Source: CAILUF01 sp964505265
GTDB taxonomy: Bacteria; Pseudomonadota; Alphaproteobacteria; Rickettsiales; UBA1997
DNA length: 64,000 bases
Direction: 5' to 3'
NCBI GenBank assembly: GCA_964505265.1
Contig: CAZDGN010000004.1
Span: 1-64,000 of the forward strand
Shown: positions 15,280 to 23,945 of the stretch, one piece after another
Position numbering within the stretch: the stretch's first letter is position 1
Layout of the letters: every line of letters starts with the position of its first letter
Position numbers and translations under genes: made by a program
The notes under the pieces: model-generated
The model's database searches: none
Seen by the model: the letters and a program-made list of their open reading frames with translations, nothing else
Told to the model about the DNA's origin: nothing

Positions 15280-16467
15280 TTAAAATAATGAAGATTGTTT
15301 AAAATCATTTTCTTGATATATTAAATTTATCAGCTTATAAGCAGTATCAAACGATATTCTCTTCCGGTTATTGTCACGAAAATTTGTTAAAAAGAAAGAG
15401 AAATATTTGCTTCTATTTTCATTTAATTGTTTGTTAAATATTTCAATTATTTTTGATTGTTCTTCAAGAGTGATTGGTTTCTTAAATATTAGATGAGCCA
15501 TATTCCTCGAGGTGTTTTTCCCAACTAAAGCACTAACATTATATTCTCTAATATCTTCTAATTGAATTTTTTTTCCATTTTTACTATCAATTGCCCTTAA
15601 AAATAAAATATTTTTCTGTAGCATATTTATAAAGTTTTCGCTGGCATTGATTTGTTGTTTTTGATTTAAGTTTTGGATGGCAATGTCGATTTTTTTATTA
15701 CCTTTTTCAATAAAGTCTTCTGTTAAGCGAAAGATTCCTAAAGAATTTTTTGTTTTCTTGATTTTTTTTATAAAATCACCTCCAAATTGCCAATTTAATT
15801 TTTTACTTAATTCAATTTTTATATTTATGTTTTGTGGATAAATTGTGGCATCAAAAATGTTTATATCAGAAATTTTTGAATTTTTTTTAAAATAAAATGA
15901 AATCACGTTGTAAGTCGTGTCGTTAAATACCTTTTGTGTAAAAATGTTAAGTTTAACAATTGAAAATTTTGAAAAAAATAATTCACGAATTTTTCTAGAG
16001 TTTTCAGCGCATAAAAAGTTAAGAGGAATAACAATTATTCCCTCTTCGCAATCAAAGCAGGATTTTAAAGCAATTTGATAAAGATCTTCAAAAATTAAAT
16101 TCTGTGTTTTGTAAAAAATATTTTTATACTCATTTGATATTTTGTTTTTATGAAGATAAGGCGGGTTGGTGCAAATAAACTTGTATTTCTTGGGAGATTC
16201 CAAGGAATCATTAAAAAATACATTATGATTATCAACATATTTTTCATCAAAATCAAAACCAACAGCACTCTTACAATTATGCTTTTTTGACCAGTTTAAT
16301 AAATCTTGATTTCCAGCAAATGGATCGGTTACAACTTTATCTTTAACATAATTTTCAAATCCGTACAATATAAGATCAGAATTTGTTGTAAAAAATTGAC
16401 CAAGATTTGTTTTTTTTGAATTTTCTTTTTTTTTATTTTTAAGATTTTTTGTAGGATTTATAGGCAT
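15280..16467 (-). CDS. N6-adenine DNA methyltransferase of a type II R-M system
   Basis: The order of motifs is X (LGQFFTT, residues 22-28), I (DPFAGNQDL, 48-56) and IV (NPPY, 101-104), which marks a gamma-class N6-adenine methyltransferase. The remaining 280 residues form the target-recognition part. The enzyme would transfer a methyl group from S-adenosylmethionine to adenine in the host copies of the restriction site. It is followed by the PD-(D/E)xK nuclease gene, its likely restriction partner. The direct and inverted ATGCAAAT-type repeats upstream (16503-16563) might include control sequences. Confidence 0.85.
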   Translation of the reverse strand: MPINPTKNLKNKKKENSKKTNLGQFFTTNSDLILYGFENYVKDKVVTDPFAGNQDLLNWSKKHNCKSAVGFDFDEKYVDNHNVFFNDSLESPKKYKFICTNPPYLHKNKISNEYKNIFYKTQNLIFEDLYQIALKSCFDCEEGIIVIPLNFLCAENSRKIRELFFSKFSIVKLNIFTQKVFNDTTYNVISFYFKKNSKISDINIFDATIYPQNINIKIELSKKLNWQFGGDFIKKIKKTKNSLGIFRLTEDFIEKGNKKIDIAIQNLNQKQQINASENFINMLQKNILFLRAIDSKNGKKIQLEDIREYNVSALVGKNTSRNMAHLIFKKPITLEEQSKIIEIFNKQLNENRSKYFSFFLTNFRDNNRKRISFDTAYKLINLIYQENDFKQSSLF

Positions 16468-16527
16468 TAGGTGGATTTAATTTATTAAAATTTGTTATAA
16501 TAATGCAAATATTGTAAAAAATTAATA

Positions 16528-16563
16528 AATAAATGCAAATAATTTTATAAATTTGCATTTATT
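16528..16563 (-). terminator. 13-bp perfect hairpin after the TonB receptor gene
   Basis: Arms AATAAATGCAAAT (16528-16540) and ATTTGCATTTATT (16551-16563) pair perfectly around a 10-base loop. On the minus strand the hairpin begins ten bases after the receptor stop and is followed by a T-rich stretch, fitting a terminator. A further ATGCAAAT copy at 16503-16510 raises the alternative of an operator for the methyltransferase gene. Confidence 0.5.
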
Positions 16564-16572
16564 TCGTAAATT

Positions 16573-18711
16573 TTAAAATTCCATAGTGAGGTTGGCTTTA
16601 AAGGCTCGAACTGAACCGGGTTGGATATTGTTGTTATTGTGGGCGGTGAGGTGGTATTTTTTGTTAAAAATATTTTCCACATTTAATTGAGTGCGAATTT
16701 TTGAATTAATGTGATAATAAATTCCGCCATCCACACGGTTAAATCCTTTAATGCGCACACTGTTATTAACCGAAGCGAATTGACTTGATTGATTGATGAA
16801 ACCCAAGGCCAAACCATATTTTTTTTCGATGTCATATTTTCCCCATAGCGAAAATTTATTTTGTGGAGTAAGTGCCAGTTTTTTACCTTTTTTGGCACTT
16901 GAAGTGTCGCTAGTGATTTCGGCTTTAAGGTGCGAGAAGCCAGCAATTATGTTGAAATTTTTGTAAATTTCGCCTTGAGCTGAAAGCTCTAAGCCTTTAG
17001 TTCGAGAGGCTCCAGATAGAACAAACAAGCCAGTTCCTGCTGGGTCATTGGCTCTGGTGTTGGTTCTGTCTAAAATAAATAAGGCGCCACTAATATTAAA
17101 TTTTTTGGTGAGATCAATTTTAGAGCCAACTTCGTAATTTTGTAATTTTTCGGCTTTTAAAGTTTTTGACTTTGCATCGAGTTCATTAAATTGGTCGCCT
17201 GCACTTGGTAAATAAGATGTGCTTAAGCTGGCATAGTTGGAGATATTAGATTTAGGTTTAAAAATCAAAGCCAATTTTGGTGAAATTAAATTTTGTGAAT
17301 TTTCAAATTTTTTATGATTAAAATTGTCATTTAAAATAATTTTAAAATTATCTAATCGCACACCAACATTGGCTTCAAAATAATTATTTAAAATCAAATT
17401 ATCTTGTAAATATCCCGCAAGAATTCTAACATTATTTTTATTTTTAATATTAGTTTGATAAGAAACTGATGACGAAATAATGTCATCAAAAACAGAAACT
17501 TCAAGGCTTGAAGCACTACCATTAAATAAGCCATTTCTTCTTTCTAATTTTGAAGCTTGATGAGAAATTTCGGTGCCAATTAATAATTCATGCTTTATAT
17601 TTTTGGTGGTAAATTTACTTATAAAATCGGTTTGGTTGGTGAAGTTAAGGCGAGTTTGGTCGTTGTCGTAAGATGCCAATTTAAATTTATAATTATTGTC
17701 AACTGCGCTATTTGGATATGAATTTTTGTAATATTTATCGTAATTGCTTAAGCGGGTATGATTTTTAATTTTAAAATCCTTATTAAAATCATGATTTAAT
17801 GTTGCAAAAGCGCTATTTACTTCAGTTTTTGAGCCATATTGATCAGGACTGCCAAAAAATTTATTTGAGCGAATTGTAAGTGGTGAGCCGTTTTTTGAAG
17901 GCAAACCACGGTCATTAAAGCGATTATCATAAAAATATTCATAACCAACTTTTAAGTCAGTTTTTTGGCTTAAAATAATGGTTGCCGTTGGGTTGATGCC
18001 ATATTTTTGCATATATCCATAATCACGGAAGGTTTTAGAATTTTCATAAACACCATTGATTCTAAAATTAAATTTATTATTGATTTTTTCAGAAATATCG
18101 CCCTCGAAACGATGATTTTCAAAGGAACCGCCACTTAAACTTACTTTACGAATTTTGTTGCCATTGGCAAATTTTGAAACTCGATTTACTAAGCCACCAG
18201 AGCCACCTCGACCAAATGCCAAAGCATTTGGACCTTTTAAAAACTCAATTTGTTCGATATTATAAAAATCACGAAAATATTGGGCATCATCGCGAGCGCC
18301 ATCTAAAAAGAAATCGGCAGTTGTGTCGTTGCCTCGAATCGAAACTTGGTCGCGATTGCCTTCGCCTTGCTTGACAAAAAACCCTGGAACATAACGCGAA
18401 GCCTCTTCAAGATTAACAATATTTTGGTCTTGAATTTGTTTGCGTCCAACCACGGAAATACTTTGTGGAGTGTCATTTAGAGCTTTATTAATTTTTAGCG
18501 AGCTTGACGAGGTAAAGTTTTTGTAATCAGAATTTTCGTTAGTGGCAGTGACGGTGATTTGTGGAAGGGTCGATGAAGAAATTATGTTGGTTTGAACTGG
18601 TTTTGAAGAAATATTTTTTTTAGCAAAAATATTGTTAATTAAAATAAGATTTAAAAATAAAATTTGTAAAATTAACCAAAAAAATTGCGGAAATTTGCGA
18701 AGAATTAACAT
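16573..18711 (-). CDS. TonB-dependent siderophore receptor
   Basis: Outer-membrane receptor for ferric siderophores. The N-terminus is a Sec signal peptide (hydrophobic LILQILFLNLILINNIFA). The plug domain runs from about residue 65 to 170: a DTPQSISVVGRKQIQDQN block, RYVPGFF, a QVSIRGNDTTADFFLDG strand and the IEQIEFLKGPNALAFGRGG motif. The rest is a 22-strand-type barrel ending with the aromatic terminal residue Phe (NLTMEF). A clear TonB box was not pinned down; TLPQITVTA near residue 50 is a candidate. The Fur-box-like site upstream indicates iron repression. The siderophore cannot be named. Confidence 0.92.
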   Translation of the reverse strand: MLILRKFPQFFWLILQILFLNLILINNIFAKKNISSKPVQTNIISSSTLPQITVTATNENSDYKNFTSSSSLKINKALNDTPQSISVVGRKQIQDQNIVNLEEASRYVPGFFVKQGEGNRDQVSIRGNDTTADFFLDGARDDAQYFRDFYNIEQIEFLKGPNALAFGRGGSGGLVNRVSKFANGNKIRKVSLSGGSFENHRFEGDISEKINNKFNFRINGVYENSKTFRDYGYMQKYGINPTATIILSQKTDLKVGYEYFYDNRFNDRGLPSKNGSPLTIRSNKFFGSPDQYGSKTEVNSAFATLNHDFNKDFKIKNHTRLSNYDKYYKNSYPNSAVDNNYKFKLASYDNDQTRLNFTNQTDFISKFTTKNIKHELLIGTEISHQASKLERRNGLFNGSASSLEVSVFDDIISSSVSYQTNIKNKNNVRILAGYLQDNLILNNYFEANVGVRLDNFKIILNDNFNHKKFENSQNLISPKLALIFKPKSNISNYASLSTSYLPSAGDQFNELDAKSKTLKAEKLQNYEVGSKIDLTKKFNISGALFILDRTNTRANDPAGTGLFVLSGASRTKGLELSAQGEIYKNFNIIAGFSHLKAEITSDTSSAKKGKKLALTPQNKFSLWGKYDIEKKYGLALGFINQSSQFASVNNSVRIKGFNRVDGGIYYHINSKIRTQLNVENIFNKKYHLTAHNNNNIQPGSVRAFKANLTMEF

Positions 18712-18821
18712 AAATAATAAGACAAAAAAATTAATAAAATAATAAAAACTAATTTTAATAAAATTTTTATAAAACCAGTAAAATAAATATTTGGAATGGC
18801 TTTAAAATTAAAAAATCATTG

Positions 18822-18836
18822 CAATAATGATTATCA
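18822..18836 (-). promoter_or_regulatory. Fur-box-like iron operator
   Basis: CAATAATGATTATCA matches the 7-1-7 Fur consensus (TGATAAT-N-ATTATCA) in 12 of 14 arm positions, the right arm perfectly. It lies about 110 bp upstream of the TonB-dependent receptor start, so the receptor is probably repressed by Fur under iron-replete conditions. Confidence 0.65.
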
Positions 18837-18882
18837 TATTAGGTAATAAAAATATTTTTTTCAAGATTTTTTTTCGCGATAA

Positions 18883-19371
18883 TTATTTTTTTGCTTTTTT
18901 CTTTAGGCGAAATTTTTTTAAGGTTTTTAAATCAATATATTCAAGAGCTTTGATGTTGGTGGATTCCAATTTTATTTTTGGAGCAAATCCAGCTTCGTAG
19001 GCTTCAAGCCAACGTAAAGCGCATAAGCACCAAAAATCTCCCGCTTTTAAGCCCGGAAAATTATATTGTGGATTTGGCGAAGATAAATTATTTCCTCTAG
19101 ATTTTGTAAATTCTAAAAATTCAGTTGTTACTTGGGCACAAACCACATGAGTTCCTGCATCTTGAAAATTTGTATGGCAATATCCATCACGAAAAAATCC
19201 AGTGAGTGGTTCAAAACAACAAGGCTGGAGTGGTTTATTTAGAACATTTAATGCCGAAGTTTTTTGATTTGCTTTTGGAATTATCGTCATATTTTGTGCA
19301 TAAATTTTGGTTGGTGATAAAAAAATAATTATAGTAAAAAAAATTTTATAAAATTTAGTTTTTTTTCGCAT
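18883..19371 (-). CDS. DUF2237 family protein with signal peptide
   Basis: The core (residues about 40-150) matches DUF2237: LQPCCFEPLTGFFRDG, an HVVCAQVTTEFLEFTKSRGN segment, then FPGLKAGDFWCLCALRWLEA and a terminal ALEYIDLKTLKKF. Conserved cysteines are retained. Most family members are about 120 residues and cytoplasmic; this one has an N-terminal Sec-type signal (FFTIIIFLSPTKIYAQ) and a basic tail. Its start overlaps the DUF2256 gene by 17 bases. Function unknown; linkage to a photolyase suggests a role in light or oxidative damage responses, which is inference. Confidence 0.75.
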   Translation of the reverse strand: MRKKTKFYKIFFTIIIFLSPTKIYAQNMTIIPKANQKTSALNVLNKPLQPCCFEPLTGFFRDGYCHTNFQDAGTHVVCAQVTTEFLEFTKSRGNNLSSPNPQYNFPGLKAGDFWCLCALRWLEAYEAGFAPKIKLESTNIKALEYIDLKTLKKFRLKKKAKK

Positions 19372-19507
19372 TTTTTTTGGAATTTTTACATTTTTCAGAG
19401 CAGAATTTTATATGTTCCCAGTCTCGTTGCCATTTTTTTCGCCAAGCAAAAGGTCGGTTGCAAAATTCACAAATTTTTTGTGGTAAATTTAATTTTTTGT
19501 GGGTCAT
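19355..19507 (-). CDS. DUF2256 small zinc-binding-like protein
   Basis: A 50-residue protein read from an ATG (19507-19505) that overlaps the photolyase stop as TAATG. It shows the DUF2256 pattern: HKKLNLPQKICEFCNRPF, AWRKKW, and FCSEKCKN, with two Cys pairs (C-x2-C and C-x4-C) that could bind zinc, and a lysine-rich tail. Family members are often encoded beside cryptochrome/photolyase genes. Its end overlaps the start of the DUF2237 gene by 17 bases, so phrB, DUF2256 and DUF2237 form one overlapping operon. Confidence 0.85.
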   Translation of the reverse strand: MTHKKLNLPQKICEFCNRPFAWRKKWQRDWEHIKFCSEKCKNSKKNAKKN

Positions 19508-20958
19508 TAACTTTCTTTTTTTGGCAGTTGTTTGAAAGCTTCAAGAGCCTTATGCCTTGATTCTTCGATATTTACAATTGGATGAGGATAGGTTTCGCCT
19601 AAAATTATCCCAGCTTTTTGTAAAATTTCGCTTGAGGCTTCCCACGGCTTATACAAATATTTACTTGGCAAATTTTTTAATTCAGGCACATATTTTTTGG
19701 TATATGCGCCATCTTCATCAAATTTTTCTCCTTGCAAAACTGGATTGAAAATTCGAAAATACGGAGCCGCATCAGCACCGCTTCCAGCTACCCATTGCCA
19801 ACTTGCCACATTACTTGCCAAATCGGCATCAACCAAACAATCAAAAAACCAATCCTCGCCAACTCGCCAATCAATTAGTAAATTTTTTACTAAAAACGAA
19901 CCAACAATCATACGCACGCGATTATGCATATAGCCAGTTTGCCAAAGTTCACGCATACCAGCATCAACTATTGGATAACCCGTTTTCCCTTGTTGCCAAG
20001 CCTTGAGATATTTGGCATTATATTGCCATGAAAAATTATCGAATTTTTCATTAAGATTTTTTTTGGTAATTTTTGGAAAATGATAAAGCAAATAATATGA
20101 AAATTCTCGCCAACCAAGTTCACTTAAGAAGTGATCTAAGTTTTTTTCACCTGTTTTTTCTTGATAATTTTCTTGTGTATAATACCAAATTTGTTGAGGT
20201 GAAATTTCGCCAAAATGCAGGTGGGGCGAGAGTTGCGAGACTTTTTTTAAATTTGGAAAATCTCGACCAATTTTATAATTACTCAAATCATTTTTTACAA
20301 AATTTTGCATTTTTTTATAAGCATTTTCTTCGCCGATATGCCAATATTCTTGCATAATTTTGTCCCATTTGATTTTGGGTAAAAGCTTTAAATCGGCAAG
20401 CACAAGTGAATTGACCTTGTCGTGATATAAATTCAAATCGCTTGGCGTTTGTGTTGGTTTTTTTGGAGGCAAAGCATTGAGCAAGCAACCTTTACGATAA
20501 AAGTGAGTGAAAACCTTGTAGGGGGTTTTATCATCCTTTAAAACTTCAAGAGGTTCCCAAAGAAGCGAACCGTTAAAACTTTCAACTTGCAGGTTTTTCT
20601 CTCTAAAATGTTTTTTTATTTCAGTATCTTTTTTTATCAAAAGCGGTTCATATCTTCGGTTCCAAAATATTGCCTCGACCTCATGATTTTTGATGATATT
20701 TTGTAAAATCTTTAGTGGTTCGCCTTGATAAAAATTTAATTTATTATCCAATGATTTGTTTAAAGATTGAAGCGAGTGGTGAAGCCACCATTTGCTGGCC
20801 GAGCCAATTTTTCGACCCTCGTCAATTTCATTATCAAAAATATAAATCGGCATAATTTCGCAATTATTTTTTTTGGCGAAATCATCGCAATTATTCAAGG
20901 CGGGATTGTCGGTTAACCTCAAATCTTGGCGAAACCACATTATAATTTTTTTCTTCAT
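19507..20958 (-). CDS. phrB: deoxyribodipyrimidine photolyase
   Basis: Light-driven repair of cyclobutane pyrimidine dimers, with FAD as catalytic cofactor. The N-terminal antenna-binding domain starts IIMWFRQDLRLTDNPAL. The C-terminal FAD domain shows ELGWREFSYYLLYHFP, TGYPIVDAGMRELWQTGYMH, NRVRMIVGSFLVK and the SNVASWQWVAGSGADAAPYF region followed by FNP. The length, 483 residues, is typical of class I photolyases. First gene of the operon with DUF2256 and DUF2237; divergent from the 2-oxoglutarate oxygenase gene. Its presence suggests the organism is exposed to light at some stage. Confidence 0.95.
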   Translation of the reverse strand: MKKKIIMWFRQDLRLTDNPALNNCDDFAKKNNCEIMPIYIFDNEIDEGRKIGSASKWWLHHSLQSLNKSLDNKLNFYQGEPLKILQNIIKNHEVEAIFWNRRYEPLLIKKDTEIKKHFREKNLQVESFNGSLLWEPLEVLKDDKTPYKVFTHFYRKGCLLNALPPKKPTQTPSDLNLYHDKVNSLVLADLKLLPKIKWDKIMQEYWHIGEENAYKKMQNFVKNDLSNYKIGRDFPNLKKVSQLSPHLHFGEISPQQIWYYTQENYQEKTGEKNLDHFLSELGWREFSYYLLYHFPKITKKNLNEKFDNFSWQYNAKYLKAWQQGKTGYPIVDAGMRELWQTGYMHNRVRMIVGSFLVKNLLIDWRVGEDWFFDCLVDADLASNVASWQWVAGSGADAAPYFRIFNPVLQGEKFDEDGAYTKKYVPELKNLPSKYLYKPWEASSEILQKAGIILGETYPHPIVNIEESRHKALEAFKQLPKKES

Positions 20959-21031
20959 AAATTTTGCTTGATAATTAATTATTTTATTGAAATAAATTTA
21001 TATAGATTTTTTAAATTTAAAACACCTATTT

Positions 21032-22051
21032 ATGGTTTTAAAAAACAATATTTCTAGAGTAATTGTTCCGCCCGCTTTGGCTAAAAAATTAAAGGAATTA
21101 GCAGAGAGTTTGGTTCCAGTAAATGCCAAACCGAGGAGAAATTTTAATTGGCAAGAAATTTCAAAATATCAGCCTAAATTTATTGAGATAGTTGAAAAGC
21201 ATCCTGAATTTGCCCATCATTTAGCTCAAACTTTGGCTGAAAAATCTAAAATAATTTATTTGCAGGGTCTAAATTTTCCTTCGGTTGATTCAAATGTAAT
21301 TCCAAAAACTATTTACAATTCAGATTCTGAAATGATTGGCAATCGAGATGTTGCAATCTGTAAAATTTCATCATCTTTGGTGTTAGGATTGCTGGTTAAT
21401 ACTAATAAGAAAGGAGAAATATTTCAAACAATTTATCCAACAGAGGAATCGAAAGGAAGTAATTCAAAATTTGATGGAGATAGAGAATTGCTTTGGCATA
21501 ATGATGGGTGGAATAAGGGAGTTGATGAATTGACTATTTTGGTTGGAGTAAAAGGACATGACGCGGTAAAAACCAAAGTAATTTTGGCTGAAACCATCAT
21601 CGATTATTTTAAAAAAAATGGCAAAGAAGAAGATTTGGAAAGTTTGTTTAAAATCACCACAATTGCAGAAAATAATAGTGATTTTGATTATGAATATGGC
21701 AAAATTATTGACCCCGAAACTAATGAAATAAGGTTTGCAAAATATGGTTGTTTTGGTTATCATCAAAATGATGTAAAAGTTTTAAATGCGATTAAATTAT
21801 TGCAAAAATATCTTGAAGAAATTGATCCAGATTTTTCAGAGTCTTTGCAATCAGGAGATATGCTGATTTTACAAAACAAACATGGGCTTCATGCCAGAGA
21901 AACCTCACAAATTATTGGTGAAAGTCAAAGATTGTTATTGAGATCAAGAGTAATTGATGGCGAAGTTGGTTTAAGAGCATCATTGCCAGATGGAATGGTT
22001 AGTATGGCTAGAACTGAAGGTTTAAAAGGTAAGGAAGGGTTGGAAAAATAA
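21032..22051 (+). CDS. Fe(II)/2-oxoglutarate-dependent oxygenase (clavaminate synthase/TauD-like)
   Basis: The 2-His-1-carboxylate iron site can be seen: H156-N-D158 in ELLWHNDGW and the distal His in NKHGLHARE (H287), preceded by the GDMLILQN strand. A following RLLLRSRVI stretch (residues 300-308) supplies the 2-oxoglutarate-binding Arg. This layout resembles the clavaminate synthase-like branch (amino-acid hydroxylases) of the TauD/TfdA superfamily. The 339-residue length fits. It is a single gene with no biosynthetic partners nearby, so the substrate is unknown; an amino acid or a peptidyl residue is plausible. Confidence 0.7.
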   Translation: MVLKNNISRVIVPPALAKKLKELAESLVPVNAKPRRNFNWQEISKYQPKFIEIVEKHPEFAHHLAQTLAEKSKIIYLQGLNFPSVDSNVIPKTIYNSDSEMIGNRDVAICKISSSLVLGLLVNTNKKGEIFQTIYPTEESKGSNSKFDGDRELLWHNDGWNKGVDELTILVGVKGHDAVKTKVILAETIIDYFKKNGKEEDLESLFKITTIAENNSDFDYEYGKIIDPETNEIRFAKYGCFGYHQNDVKVLNAIKLLQKYLEEIDPDFSESLQSGDMLILQNKHGLHARETSQIIGESQRLLLRSRVIDGEVGLRASLPDGMVSMARTEGLKGKEGLEK

Positions 22052-22079
22052 TTTTATTTAAAAGAGTTGGTAATTATTA

Positions 22080-23063
22080 CTACTTTTGAATAACTTCTTG
22101 ATTTTGGCTTTTTAAATTTTTTAAAATATTTGGCATTAATGTTTTTAATTCTCGAAGATTATTTAAGGTTTCTGGTTTGGTTTTAGCTAATGTAGCAATG
22201 ACTTCGGAAGCCTCTTTTAAAGTTTCATCATCGATTTTTTCTCGATTCTCTTTTGTCCAATTTTTAATAATTTTTTTAAAATCTTCAGCCTGATATTCAC
22301 ATAAAGACTTAGCATTAATTACGGTGCTTCGATGCAGAATTGCTGGGCTAAGAGCCGATCTTCAAGAGTTGGTTGCGGAGTTAACGCTACTAATAATCAT
22401 AAATCCAGCTTGGGGTTTGATTGTTGAATCTTGTGGATGCTGACCTGTTAATAAAGCGTTGATGGTTTTTTCGAGTCCGCCTTCTTTAATGTGGGTATTC
22501 ATCTCGTCAAAAACTACGATTACACCTAATTCAAAAGCCTTGATTAAATTCTTTTCAATTTCTTCAATCGGCAAGCTAGCGGGGATTTTATAGTAATAAT
22601 GAGCCGGAGTTTCAGGTTGAATTTCTGATTTAATTTCCTTTTCAATATTCTTTTCAATTTCTTGTAGTGATTTTGTTTCGATGATTCCTCTTTCTTGCAA
22701 AACTGCATCGATCATCATACTTTTACCAACTCCGGAATCGCCTTCAAAAATTACTCCGCAAGTTCCTAAAAATTGAGGCGGAATTTTACCCTCTTTTTGT
22801 AATTTTCTGATTTCAATCGCGGATTGCAAATCGGCAATATTTTGTTGATTGGCTTGGGTTGCAATAAAATTAGCATTTCGAACTTGACTAAATTCAATTG
22901 GCGATATTTTTTTAACAATTTCTTTTAAAACTTTTTCTTGTAATTCTCTAACGGTTTCTGTGGGTAAATCTTCTTTGGTTTGAGGATCGCCTTGATTTTT
23001 TTCTTTATATTTTTTTATTTCTTCGATGGTAATTTTTTTGAAATCTTCCTCAGATAATTTTGC
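22080..23063 (-). pseudogene. AAA+ ATPase gene fragment with in-frame stop
   Basis: Walker A GDSGVGKS and Walker B VIVVFDEMN are intact, and sensor I is ISSVNSAT. The frame is open from 23063, where TAA directly adjoins the 215-bp repeat, down to TGA at 22364-22362. It then continues in the same frame as RSALSPAILHRS, the expected R-finger region, to TAG at 22082-22080. The TGA stands where a Gly codon (GGA) would fit, so a single G-to-T change explains it. The 5' part has no start codon of its own. The gene is therefore broken at both places and probably lost its N-terminus to the repeat-bounded island. Confidence 0.7.
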
Positions 23064-23066
23064 TTA

Positions 23067-23281
23067 CCACTAAAACCAAAGAGAACTCATCGAGGGAATT
23101 GCAATTCAGATTTATTATTACAATAACAATAGAATCCAATCTGCTAAAAAAATGCCACCAACGGTTTTTTAACAAAAATTTAGTCAATAAAATTTTAAAA
23201 TAAATTAATTGATCATTCAAGTTAAAAAAATTGAATGATTTCTGTTAATCAATTTAGAAGGAAGTTTTTGTCAAAAAAAAG
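23067..23281. repeat. 215-bp direct repeat, left copy
   Basis: This block is repeated at 28366-28580 in the same orientation. The two copies differ only at 23115 (T) versus 28414 (C). It contains an inner inverted repeat (ATCATTCAA / TTGAATGAT near 23213-23239) and ends in an A8 run followed by G. It has no coding frame of its own. It abuts the interrupted AAA ATPase frame on its left and the defence island on its right. Confidence 0.9.
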
Positions 23282-23515
23282 GGGGGGTGAGGTTTGAGCT
23301 GGTTATCTTTAATTTAGCAAAGTCAAAAATCGCCTTTTTTTATATAACCTCACTTGTTAAGAAAATGGATTGCTAAAATTTTGATTCGCAAATGCTGTTA
23401 TTTCACTTATATCCGTCACAAAAAGGAATAAAATTACTACAAATTATAATTGACTTTTTTAAATCAAAAGTCAAAATTTAATTTTATTTAATATATTTTG
23501 AATTTATTAAAAATT

Positions 23516-23788
23516 ATGAATAAGGACTTTGTTCAAAGAATCCTCAATATTTTTGAAATATTAGGATATATTTTTGTATTGGGATATTTAGGAAAATATT
23601 GTAAAGGATGTCATTACTATATGGAAGATATCTTATTATTTTTATTTTTTGTAGCCTTTCTTAGAATCTGTTCAAACTACCTTTTTCAATTCAAACTGTT
23701 TAATATATTTATATTTTTTCTTATAAAAAAAATTTGTACAAAATTATGCTATGTTTTTAAATGTATTAATTCAAAATGGTATAATTAA
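23516..23788 (+). CDS. small hypothetical membrane protein
   Basis: A 90-codon frame from an ATG at 23516. Hydrophobic stretches (ILGYIFVLGYLG, ILLFLFFVAFLRI and LFNIFIFFLIKKI) predict two or three membrane passes; six cysteines are spread through it. It lies inside the repeat-bounded island, on the strand opposite to the ATPase/nuclease operon. No family is recognised. It may be a real small membrane component or an AT-rich chance frame. Confidence 0.35.
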   Translation: MNKDFVQRILNIFEILGYIFVLGYLGKYCKGCHYYMEDILLFLFFVAFLRICSNYLFQFKLFNIFIFFLIKKICTKLCYVFKCINSKWYN

Positions 23789-23790
23789 AA

Positions 23791-23913
23791 ATGGGTAAGT
23801 TTTATCTTATCTCTTATGCAAATTTTAACTTTACCTCGTCATCTATTGATAATTTAGTCTTGGCGATTTTTAAAAAACAAAAATCTTATGAGTATTGCAG
23901 GCTTTTGACATAA
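23791..23913 (+). pseudogene. short fragment resembling the start of a larger gene
   Basis: A 40-codon frame beginning FYLISYANFNF immediately after a good TATAAT-type hexamer (TGGTATAAT, 23777-23785). The opening resembles the first strand of some capsule or glycan-modifying transferases, but the frame stops at 23911-23913, so at best it is a truncated remnant. The identification is weak. Confidence 0.2.
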
Positions 23914-23945
23914 TCAGATTTGGATAAGGAGTTATTTTTTGTCAT

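Noticed and set aside
22362..22364. TGA recoded as tryptophan
   Set aside because: TGA is used as a normal stop at the ileS end (6118-6116), Trp codons in core genes are TGG, and the expected residue at this place is Gly, which a single base change explains.
23281..23500. Poly-G tract and TGAGGTT / AACCTCA pairing as a structured RNA
   Set aside because: Only an 8-bp stem around a loop of about 60 bases; too weak to call an RNA element.
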